A stretch of 20,880 bases of DNA from Actinomycetota bacterium. Lineage in GTDB: Bacteria > Actinomycetota > Actinomycetes > S36-B12. Shown piece after piece: positions 14,448 through 20,589 of the stretch. The position numbers and the translations under genes are program-made. Within the stretch, counting starts at the first letter, position 1. Each line of letters starts with the position of its first letter. Below the pieces are notes generated by a model. It did not search any database and was not told where the DNA came from. It worked only from the letters and a program-made list of their open reading frames with translations. The stretch is from NCBI GenBank assembly GCA_003456155.1, contig DMPC01000096.1:2831-23710 (forward strand). The letters are read 5' to 3'.

Positions 14448-15277
14448 CCCCCGATGCGGTCCGACGCCCTGCCATCCAGGTCGGGCTCTCCACCTCGTCG
14501 GTCTACCCCGAGTCGACGGCGGCCGCCTTCGAGGTCGCGTCGTACCTCGGGTACGACGGTGTGGAGGTCATGGTCGGCACTGATGCGACGAGCCAGGATC
14601 CTGAGGCATTGAAGGCACTGTCGGATCACTACCAGGTCCCGGTTCTCGCGATCCACTCGCCGTGCCTGCTCATCACGCAGCATGTCTGGGGCACCGACTC
14701 CTGGGGCAAGCTCCAGCGCGCTCAGCGGGCCGCTGAGCGCGTCGGTGCGCGGACGGTTGTCGTCCACCCGCCCTTCCGCTGGCAGCGCGAGTACGCACGG
14801 GAGTTCGTCACGGGCCTGCATCGGATGGGCTCGGAGACGGACGTCCGATTCGCGGTCGAGAACATGTACCCGTGGCGCGCGGGACCGGGTTCGGTCGATG
14901 CCTACCTGCCGGACTGGGATGTTCGCAATGACGACTATCCGCACACCACGCTCGACCTGTCGCACACGGCCGTCTCGCGAAGCAACGCCATCGAGATGGC
15001 GACCGACCTCGGGCGGCGCCTGGCGCACGTCCACCTCGCTGACGGCACGGACTCCAACCGCGACGAGCACCTTGTGCCGGGGCGTGGGGATCAGCCCGTG
15101 GCGCCGCTGCTCACCCTGCTCGCCGGCACGGGTTTCGAGGGCACCGTCATCGCGGAGATCAGCACCCGCAAGGCCGCTGACCACGAGGCGCGACTGGCCG
15201 ATCTCGCGGAGACTCTCCGGTTCGCGCGGCTGCATCTGGGGCAGGGCCCTGGCCCGGCTGCCCCGAGATCGACGTGA
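14444..15277 (+). CDS. Sugar phosphate isomerase/epimerase-like TIM-barrel protein (Rv0498-like)
   Basis: This 277-residue protein belongs to the AP-endonuclease-2 / xylose-isomerase-like TIM-barrel family. The expected metal ligands fall at strand ends: Glu139 (FAVENMYPW), Asp171 or His174 (TLDLSHTAVS), His197 (HVHLADG) and Glu228 (IAEIS). There are no iron-sulfur cysteines and no signal peptide. The family includes sugar isomerases, epimerases and endonuclease IV; residues do not indicate which substrate is used. The ATG at 14444 overlaps the ATPase stop by four bases. A homologue lies at the same relative place in mycobacteria (Rv0498). A long upstream reading frame from 13817 is a shadow inside the ATPase gene. 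Confidence 0.87.
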   Translation: MTPDAVRRPAIQVGLSTSSVYPESTAAAFEVASYLGYDGVEVMVGTDATSQDPEALKALSDHYQVPVLAIHSPCLLITQHVWGTDSWGKLQRAQRAAERVGARTVVVHPPFRWQREYAREFVTGLHRMGSETDVRFAVENMYPWRAGPGSVDAYLPDWDVRNDDYPHTTLDLSHTAVSRSNAIEMATDLGRRLAHVHLADGTDSNRDEHLVPGRGDQPVAPLLTLLAGTGFEGTVIAEISTRKAADHEARLADLAETLRFARLHLGQGPGPAAPRST

Positions 15278-15293
15278 GCGGCGCGCGGCGGCA

Positions 15294-15299
15294 TAGGCT
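15294..15299 (+). promoter_or_regulatory. -10 box (TAGGCT) for the TetR gene, leaderless
   Basis: TAGGCT, six bases (GGATCG), then the ATG at 15306. No ribosome-binding site is visible. It places a separate promoter in the 28-base gap after the TIM-barrel gene. Confidence 0.6.
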
Positions 15300-15305
15300 G
15301 GATCG

Positions 15306-15962
15306 ATGGTGAGTTCTCCGGTCTCCCCGCAGGACGCTGCGAATGCCGTGCTGCAGGCGGCCCGCCTGGCCTTCGACGCCCGCGGCTACGGAAGCGTCAC
15401 GATGAAGTCGGTCGCGGTGGCCGCGGGTGTCGCTCCGGATGTCGTGCGGTCGCTCTACCTGAACAAGGAGCGCCTCTTCGCTGCGGCGATGCGCCTGCCC
15501 TTCGATCCTGCGGGTGCAGTGCCTGAGCTCATTGCACCGGGCCTGGACGGAATGGGACGCCGCCTCGTGCGCCTCGTGCTGACCCTGATGGGCGACGAGC
15601 AGGTCCGTGCCGACCTGACCCGACTGCTCGCCTCCGATCCCGCGGCGGGCTCGGGCACCGATGGCGTGCCGGGTTCACCGGCAGGGCTGGCCCGCGCTGC
15701 AGCCGACTCCGAGGCGGTCAGGCAGGTTCGCGCCATCGGCGAGTACCTGTCGACCGTTGTCATCGATCCCGCGGTCGCGGCCGTCGGCGTCCCGGATGCC
15801 CGGTTGCGCGCCACCGTCATCTCCTCCCAGTTGATGGGCATGGCGACGATGCGTTATCTGCTCCGCGTCGAGCCGCTGGCCTCGGCCTCGGATGACGATG
15901 TCGTGCGGTTGCTGGGACCGTCCATCCAGGCGCTCCTTGACCCGACCCGGCGCGAGGCATGA
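15306..15962 (+). CDS. TetR/AcrR-family transcriptional regulator
   Basis: This 218-residue protein has an N-terminal TetR DNA-binding region: helix 1 around AVLQAARLAFDARGYGSVTM, then the HTH SVAVAAGVAPDVVRSLYLNKERLF (about 35-58). The remaining C-terminal helical domain (about 65-215) would bind a ligand and dimerise; nothing in it identifies the ligand. Its stop overlaps the start of the proline-dehydrogenase-like gene by four bases (ATGA), so it is the first gene of a unit that probably continues through proC and the deacetylase gene. An autoregulated local repressor is likely but inferred. No clear palindromic operator is seen in the 28-base leader region. Confidence 0.9.
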   Translation: MVSSPVSPQDAANAVLQAARLAFDARGYGSVTMKSVAVAAGVAPDVVRSLYLNKERLFAAAMRLPFDPAGAVPELIAPGLDGMGRRLVRLVLTLMGDEQVRADLTRLLASDPAAGSGTDGVPGSPAGLARAAADSEAVRQVRAIGEYLSTVVIDPAVAAVGVPDARLRATVISSQLMGMATMRYLLRVEPLASASDDDVVRLLGPSIQALLDPTRREA

Positions 15963-16867
15963 TCAGGGAGGCCCTGACGTCGCTGGCGCGGCAGCCATCA
16001 GTGGCCGGAGTGCTCGCCCGGACCCCCGTGGCGCGTGACGTCGTGTCTCGAGTGGTCGGTGGCGAGGATGTCGTCAACGTGCTGCCGCTGGTCACCGATC
16101 TCGCCGACCGGGGCTTCCATGTTGCCCTCGAGCGCGTGGCGCCGGGAGTCGACTCCCTCGATCGGGCCGAGGAGGCGCGTGCGGGCTACGCCGCGCTCGT
16201 CGATGCCGTGGCGGCCGCCGGACTCGCGGGCGTCAGCGAGGTCACGGTCTTCACGGAGTCCCTCGGGCAGGGCCTGCACGGGGCGGATCCGTGGTCGGCG
16301 CTTCAGCAGCTCTCGGCTCAGGCTCGGGAGCAGCGCGTCGCCCTGCAGCTCGGGACAGGCCCGTTGCCCGACCTTGAGCAGGCGCTGGGCTGGGCCCAGG
16401 AGCTGGTCGACCGTGGCGATGACATCGGGGTGACCCTGCCGGCGATCCTGCGCTCCACGGAGCGGACAGCCCTGGCCTGGTCCGATCGACGGGTCCGTCT
16501 GGTCAAGGGGGCGCATGCGGATGGGGCCGACGCCTACCGTCAGCCGATCGAGACCGACAAGGCCTACGTGCGCTGCGCCAAGGCGCTGCTCCGCGGCTCA
16601 GGGCAGCCGTCGTTCGCGACCCACGATCCGCGCCTGATCGCCATCGTGGAGTCCTTGGCCCGGCGTTTCGATCGACCCCGGCACACCTACGAGTTCGCGT
16701 TCTATCTTGGTCGGCAGACGGCAGAGCAGGAGCGGCTGCTGGCTGAGGGCGAGAAGGTGCGCATCTACGTGCCCTACGGGGAGAGATGGCTGGAGCGCCT
16801 CGTGGCAGGCTTGCCCGAGCAGCCCGGCGGCATCACGGGGGCCCTGCGCTCCCTGCTGCCCGGCTGA
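15959..16867 (+). CDS. Proline dehydrogenase-family protein with altered active site
   Basis: This 302-residue protein has the length and pattern of monofunctional actinobacterial PRODH (a flavin TIM barrel that oxidises proline to pyrroline-5-carboxylate). FAD-associated signatures remain: RVRLVKGA (178-185), SFATHDPRLIAIV (218-230), and YEFAFYLGRQTAEQ followed by VRIYVPYG (267-274). Key substrate-pocket positions differ from characterised enzymes. The strand usually reading V-x-V-K-L has Phe98 for the Lys, the Tyr after RLVKGA is His186, and the final YxxRR motif that binds the proline carboxylate reads RLVAG (280-284). It may act on another substrate, have a regulatory role, or be inactive. 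It is coupled to TetR by an ATGA overlap; proC follows after 49 bases. Confidence 0.75.
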   Translation: MIREALTSLARQPSVAGVLARTPVARDVVSRVVGGEDVVNVLPLVTDLADRGFHVALERVAPGVDSLDRAEEARAGYAALVDAVAAAGLAGVSEVTVFTESLGQGLHGADPWSALQQLSAQAREQRVALQLGTGPLPDLEQALGWAQELVDRGDDIGVTLPAILRSTERTALAWSDRRVRLVKGAHADGADAYRQPIETDKAYVRCAKALLRGSGQPSFATHDPRLIAIVESLARRFDRPRHTYEFAFYLGRQTAEQERLLAEGEKVRIYVPYGERWLERLVAGLPEQPGGITGALRSLLPG

Positions 16868-16916
16868 GCGTGATCTTGTCCGCACGCGATCCGGTCGACA
16901 GGAGAGGCAGGGCACC

Positions 16917-17711
16917 ATGCGCATCGCAGTCCTCGGGGGTGGCGTGATGGGTGAGACCCTCGCGGTCGGATTCCTGCGGCTGGACCCGCGCCCGGACGTC
17001 GTCATCGTCGAGAAGCAGCCGGAGCGGGCTGACGTGCTCGCGTCGACGCTGGGTGTCCCCGTGCTCGATCTGGACGACGCCCTCGCGGGTGCCGATGTGG
17101 TCGTGCTCGTCGTGAAGCCGCAGGACACTCCCGCACTGCTGGCACGGATGGGTGATGCTGTGGAGGCGGGGGCCGTGGTCATCTCGATCGCTGCGGGGAT
17201 CCGAACGGCGACCATCGAGGCGTCGGTGCCGGCGGGCGTGAGCGTGGTGCGGGCCATGCCGAACACGCCGGCGCGCATCGGCCAGGGAGTGACCGGCATC
17301 AGCGCCGGTTCGCAGTGCACGCCCGAGGCGCTTGCCCTCGCCCAGCTCCTGTTGGAAAGCGTGGGGCTGGTGGTGACCGTTCCCGAGGATCTCCAGGACG
17401 CTGTGACGGCTGTGTCCGGCAGTGGTCCGGCGTACCTGTTCTACCTGGCGGAGGCGATGACGGCCGCTGGTGTCGAGCTGGGTCTGGACCTCGAGGTGGC
17501 GCGACAGATGGTGAATCGAACCCTGCTCGGGGCGTCGATGCTGCTCGACACGTCGGGGGAGTCGGCGGCCGAGCTGCGTCGACGCGTGACGTCGCCCGGT
17601 GGTACCACGGCATCGGCCATCGCGACGCTCGGCGACCGAGCCGTCGACGAGTCCGTCGTCGCTGCGCTGACCGCGGCCCGTGATCGCAGCCGAGAGCTCT
17701 CCGGCGCGTGA
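16917..17711 (+). CDS. proC: Pyrroline-5-carboxylate reductase
   Basis: This 264-residue enzyme carries out the last step of proline synthesis, reducing P5C with NAD(P)H. The N-terminal Rossmann fold shows GGGVMG (7-12), VVKPQ (65-69) and MPNTP (114-118). The C-terminal dimerisation and active-site domain has AVSGSGPAYLFYLAEAM (165-181) and the family signature VTSPGGTTASAI (224-235). A good ribosome-binding site (GGAGAGG) precedes the ATG at 16917. The gene lies between the PRODH-like gene and the deacetylase gene (one base gap). The equivalent in M. tuberculosis is Rv0500, near the same downstream genes. Confidence 0.97.
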   Translation: MRIAVLGGGVMGETLAVGFLRLDPRPDVVIVEKQPERADVLASTLGVPVLDLDDALAGADVVVLVVKPQDTPALLARMGDAVEAGAVVISIAAGIRTATIEASVPAGVSVVRAMPNTPARIGQGVTGISAGSQCTPEALALAQLLLESVGLVVTVPEDLQDAVTAVSGSGPAYLFYLAEAMTAAGVELGLDLEVARQMVNRTLLGASMLLDTSGESAAELRRRVTSPGGTTASAIATLGDRAVDESVVAALTAARDRSRELSGA

Positions 17712-17712
17712 C

Positions 17713-18909
17713 ATGAGCGATCGGGTCGGGATCGTCTGGGACGAGCGCCTCGCGGAGTACGACTTCGGCCCCGGCCATCCCCTGGCCCCGATCCGGGTGC
17801 AGCTGGCGATGCGGCTGGCAGCGGACTTCGATCTGCTGCGGTCTCCTCGAGCGCACCTACTGACCGGCATCGAGCCGGTGGGGCACGACGTGCTGCTGCG
17901 CGTGCACGACCCCGGCTACATCGAGGCGGTCGAGCGGGCGTCCGAGGATCCGCACTACTTCGATCCGGCTCATGGGCTCGGCACGGAGGACGACCCCGTG
18001 TTTCCCGGCATGCACCGCGCGGCCTCGCGCATTGTGGGAGCCACTCTCGCGGCGACGAAGGCCGTGCACGCGGGTGGGGTCGATCACGCCGTGAGCCTCG
18101 CCGGGGGACTGCATCATGCGATGCCCGGCGCGGCAGCCGGCTTCTGCGTGTACAACGACATCGGCGCATCCATCGCCTGGCTCCTGGATCAGGGCGTGGA
18201 GCGGGTGGCCTACGTCGACGTCGACGTGCACCACGGCGATGGCGTTCAGGAGATGTTCTGGGACGACCCCCGGGTCCTGACGATCTCCCTCCACGAGTCG
18301 CCAGCGACGCTGTACCCGGGAACCGGCTGGCCGACCGAGATCGGTGGCGGCGGTGCCCTCGGGTCGGCGGTGAATGTGGCACTGCCGGCCGGCACGTCGG
18401 ACCAGGGCTGGCTGCGTGCCCTTCACGGCGTGGTGCCCGAGGTTCTGGAGGCCTTCGCCCCCACCCTGCTCGTCACCCAGCAGGGAGTGGACACCCACTT
18501 CGAGGATCCGCTGGCCCACCTCCTGGTGTCGCTGGACGGCCAGCGCCTGGCCTTCGCGGCCCTGCATCGATGGGCGCATCGGTACGCCGAAGGTCGATGG
18601 ATCGCTCTGGGAGGCGGCGGCTATGAGTGGGTCGACGTGGTGCCCCGTGCCTGGACGCACCTCATGGCCGAGGCCCTCGGCGCACCGATCCCACCGGAGA
18701 CGGCCCTGCCCGAGGGGTTCCACGCGTTCGTCCTGGAGGCACTGGGCCGGCAGGCGCCGGGCCGGATGACGGATGGTCGCGAGCCGTGGCCCCGGCCGTT
18801 GGCCCAGGGGTTCGACCCGGACGACCCGGTCGATGCCGCGATCCTGGCCACGCGCGAGGCGGTGTTCCCGCACCACGGCCTGCATCCCGAGCCGGACCTG
18901 TGGTTCTAG
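17713..18909 (+). CDS. AcuC-like class I histone deacetylase-family protein
   Basis: This 398-residue protein is a zinc-dependent deacetylase of the arginase/HDAC fold. The active-site pair His134-His135 is in GGLHHAMPGAAAGFCVYND. The zinc ligands are Asp171 and His173 in YVDVDVHHGDG plus Asp250 in QQGVDTHFEDPL. The catalytic tyrosine is Tyr294 in GGGGYE. All residues needed for activity are present. Bacterial AcuC proteins deacetylate lysines on metabolic enzymes such as acetyl-CoA synthetase, or act on small acetylated amines. The ATG at 17713 follows the proC stop by one base, so the two are probably co-translated; the track of codons upstream of it lies within proC. It would be cytosolic. 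Confidence 0.92.
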   Translation: MSDRVGIVWDERLAEYDFGPGHPLAPIRVQLAMRLAADFDLLRSPRAHLLTGIEPVGHDVLLRVHDPGYIEAVERASEDPHYFDPAHGLGTEDDPVFPGMHRAASRIVGATLAATKAVHAGGVDHAVSLAGGLHHAMPGAAAGFCVYNDIGASIAWLLDQGVERVAYVDVDVHHGDGVQEMFWDDPRVLTISLHESPATLYPGTGWPTEIGGGGALGSAVNVALPAGTSDQGWLRALHGVVPEVLEAFAPTLLVTQQGVDTHFEDPLAHLLVSLDGQRLAFAALHRWAHRYAEGRWIALGGGGYEWVDVVPRAWTHLMAEALGAPIPPETALPEGFHAFVLEALGRQAPGRMTDGREPWPRPLAQGFDPDDPVDAAILATREAVFPHHGLHPEPDLWF

Positions 18910-18934
18910 TCGACGACCATCGGCCGGGTCGGTC

Positions 18935-18947
18935 CCGCCCGGGGCGG
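18935..18947 (+). terminator. Weak GC-rich hairpin after the deacetylase gene
   Basis: CCGCCC-G-GGGCGG lies 25 bases past the stop at 18909 and is followed by AAAC rather than a T-run. As an RNA it would form a stem of about five pairs. It may assist termination but is not a standard intrinsic terminator. Confidence 0.3.
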
Positions 18948-18957
18948 AAACGAATTC

Positions 18958-18973
18958 GGGAATCAACTTTCCC
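18958..18973. promoter_or_regulatory. Inverted repeat overlapping a -35 region
   Basis: GGGAA-N6-TTCCC lies in the only AT-richer patch of the 158-base gap between the deacetylase and HTH genes. It covers the expected -35 position for the TAGTCT box at 18992. It could be an operator, possibly for the small HTH protein itself. Confidence 0.35.
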
Positions 18974-18991
18974 AGCCACCCCATCGGCCAC

Positions 18992-18997
18992 TAGTCT
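18992..18997 (+). promoter_or_regulatory. Possible -10 box (TAGTCT) for the small HTH gene
   Basis: A TAnnnT box in the intergenic region, about 70 bases before the ATG at 19068. It implies a leader of about 64 bases. No good -35 match is seen. Confidence 0.45.
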
Positions 18998-19067
18998 TCG
19001 ACAGCCTTGATGTCGTGGTCTCCGGAGGGGAAGCCGGTGCGAGTCGGGGAAGAGAGTTCGGTGTGAG

Positions 19068-19274
19068 ATGTCGACGACCCCTGATCGTGCACTGAGTGAC
19101 GTGCGCTTCCTGACCGTTGCCGAGGTGGCGGCCATGATGCGCGTGTCCAAGATGACCGTCTACCGGCTGGTCCACAACGGCGAGCTGCCTGCCGTGCGCG
19201 TGGGTCGCTCCTTCCGCGTCCCGGAGCAGGCCGTGTCCGACTACCTGCGCGACTCGTTCGTCGAGACCGCCTGA
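19068..19274 (+). CDS. Small helix-turn-helix (excisionase/MerR-like) DNA-binding protein, Rv0500A-like
   Basis: This 68-residue protein is almost entirely a winged HTH of the excisionase/MerR class. FLTVAEVAAMMRVSKMTVYRLVHNGELPAVRVGRSFRV (14-51) has the two helices and the wing, and a short C-terminal helix follows. It has no catalytic or sensor part. Despite the 'excisionase' label of the domain, no integrase or phage gene is near; the neighbours are conserved chromosomal genes. Rv0500A in M. tuberculosis has nearly the same core and gene context. The role is unknown; local regulation of the bS22 region is a reasonable guess. The ribosome-binding site before the ATG at 19068 is weak. Confidence 0.9.
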   Translation: MSTTPDRALSDVRFLTVAEVAAMMRVSKMTVYRLVHNGELPAVRVGRSFRVPEQAVSDYLRDSFVETA

Positions 19275-19290
19275 TCGCAGGCGCGCTCAC

Positions 19291-19307
19291 GCCCGCTGAC
19301 TGCGGGC
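19291..19307 (+). terminator. Hairpin after the small HTH gene
   Basis: GCCCGC-TGACT-GCGGGC is a perfect six-bp stem with a five-base loop, 17 bases past the stop at 19274. There is no T-run. It may be a partial terminator separating the HTH gene from the bS22 promoter. Confidence 0.4.
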
Positions 19308-19349
19308 TCCCTCGCGATACCGCCTGCGGATCACCGAAACCCTCGCGGG

Positions 19350-19355
19350 TAGGCT
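19350..19355 (+). promoter_or_regulatory. Possible -10 box (TAGGCT) for bS22
   Basis: TAGGCT, identical to the TetR box, lies 72 bases before the bS22 ATG and gives a leader of about 66 bases. The octamer CCCTCGCG occurs twice just upstream of the box (19310-19317 and 19340-19347). Confidence 0.5.
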
Positions 19356-19427
19356 GACGTACCGCTGTTGATGCTGTTCGGCGATCCGCCCGTGGATCTG
19401 CTGGAGATGAGAGATAAGGGATCGTCG

Positions 19428-19526
19428 ATGGGCTCTGTGATCAAGAAGCGGCGCAAGCGGATGGCCAAGAAGAAGCACCGCAAGCTGCTGCGTCGCACGC
19501 GAGTCCAGCGCCGCAACAAGAAGTAG
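19428..19526 (+). CDS. Small ribosomal subunit protein bS22 (AURKAIP1/COX24-domain, Rv0500B-like)
   Basis: This 32-residue protein is extremely basic: about 20 of its residues are Lys or Arg, with RVQRRNKK at the end. It closely resembles the short protein first seen in mycobacterial 70S ribosome structures and named bS22, which sits near the decoding region of the 30S subunit and contacts 16S rRNA; it shares the AURKAIP1/COX24 domain. It begins MGSVIKKRRKRM. The ATG at 19428 has a good ribosome-binding site (AAGGGA, about 19416-19421). It is too short for most gene finders and easily missed. In M. tuberculosis the homologue Rv0500B lies between Rv0500A and galE2, as here. Confidence 0.93.
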   Translation: MGSVIKKRRKRMAKKKHRKLLRRTRVQRRNKK

Positions 19527-19530
19527 CCGC

Positions 19531-19559
19531 CGGACGGGGCCCCGGGCCCCGGCTGTCCG
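19531..19559 (+). terminator. GC-rich hairpin between bS22 and the epimerase-like gene
   Basis: The outer arms CGGAC (19531-19535) and GTCCG (19555-19559) enclose an inner GGGG/CCCC stem within the near-palindrome 19536-19550. It starts four bases past the bS22 stop and lacks a T-run. It may terminate or attenuate bS22 transcripts, or protect their 3' end, lowering expression of the next gene relative to bS22. Confidence 0.5.
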
Positions 19560-19575
19560 AGGACAGGGGGTCGCG

Positions 19576-20589
19576 ATGACGCGTACCGTCCTCGTCACGG
19601 GCGTCTCCCGCCACCTGGGCGGCCGGATGGCCGCTCTTCTTGCCCTTGATCCTGAGGTCAACGTCATCGGCGTCGACGTCGTCGCCCCTGCGCAGGCGCT
19701 GACCGGTGTCACGTTCGTCCGGGCCGACATCCGAAGCCCGCTGATCGCCAAGATCATGGGCGAGGCGGCTGTCGACACCGTCGTCCACATGGGAGTCATC
19801 GCGACGCCGCGTCAGGCTGGCGGCCGGTCGGCGATGAAGGAGATCAACGTCATCGGGACGATGCAGCTGCTCGCCGCGTGCCAGCGCACTCCCGCCCTGC
19901 GCCAACTGGTCGTCAAGTCGACCTCGGCCGTGTACGGCTCAGGTCCGAAGGATCCGGCGCTGTTCACCGAGGAGATGGAGCCTCGACACCGGCCCTCGTC
20001 CGGCTGGGCCAAGGACTCGGTCGAGGTCGAGTCGTATGTTCGCGGCTTCGGCCGTCGGCGTCCGGACGTCACGGTCACCACGCTTCGCTTCGCGAACATC
20101 GTCGGGCCGCTCATGCGCACAGGGCTCACGTCCTACTTCAGCCTTCCCGTCGTACCGACCGTGCTCGGCTTCGATCCTCGGATGCAGTTCGTGCATGAGG
20201 ATGACGCGCTGGGGGCCATTGATGCGTCCGTGCGCCGATCGGTGTCGGGCACGTTCAACATCGCCGGTGCAGGCATGCTGCTGCTGTCGCAGGCCATTCG
20301 CATGGTTCGTCGTCCGTCGATCTCGGTGCCCGCTGCCCTGCTGCCGTGGACCGGCCGCACCCTCTCCCCCCGGGGTCATGCCGACCTCTCGCCGGAGATG
20401 GTCCGGTTCCTGACCTACGGCCGCGGCCTGGACACCTCTGCCGCCGACGAGCGACTGGCGTTCGTGCCGGAGCACTCGACGCCAGCGGCGTTCGCGTCGT
20501 TCGCGCAGACCCTCACGACACCGGCATCGATCGAGGATCCCTCGGCCACCCTCGAGCAGTCCCCGCCCGGGTCGGTGCACCATGTCTGA
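19576..20589 (+). CDS. NAD-dependent epimerase/dehydratase-family protein (extended SDR, GalE2/Rv0501-like)
   Basis: This 337-residue protein has a Rossmann fold of the extended SDR type. The N-terminal VLVTGVSRHLGGRMA (5-19) is a modified TGxxGxxG loop, followed by FVRADIRSP (47-55) and the central KSTSAVYG (114-121) with the catalytic-Ser strand. The usual Tyr-x3-Lys pair is not present: the aligned segment reads WAKDS (144-148), so both Tyr and Lys are replaced. As I recall, Rv0501 shows the same change (Phe and Ser). UDP-galactose epimerase activity is therefore doubtful despite the galE2 name. The ATG at 19576 follows AGGGGG (19565-19570). The gene overlaps the next start by eight bases. 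Confidence 0.87.
   Translation: MTRTVLVTGVSRHLGGRMAALLALDPEVNVIGVDVVAPAQALTGVTFVRADIRSPLIAKIMGEAAVDTVVHMGVIATPRQAGGRSAMKEINVIGTMQLLAACQRTPALRQLVVKSTSAVYGSGPKDPALFTEEMEPRHRPSSGWAKDSVEVESYVRGFGRRRPDVTVTTLRFANIVGPLMRTGLTSYFSLPVVPTVLGFDPRMQFVHEDDALGAIDASVRRSVSGTFNIAGAGMLLLSQAIRMVRRPSISVPAALLPWTGRTLSPRGHADLSPEMVRFLTYGRGLDTSAADERLAFVPEHSTPAAFASFAQTLTTPASIEDPSATLEQSPPGSVHHV

Noticed and set aside
19068..19274. Excisionase suggesting an integrated element
   Set aside because: Only the domain type is excisionase-like. There is no integrase, attachment-site repeat or phage gene, and the same gene order is recalled from mycobacterial chromosomes.
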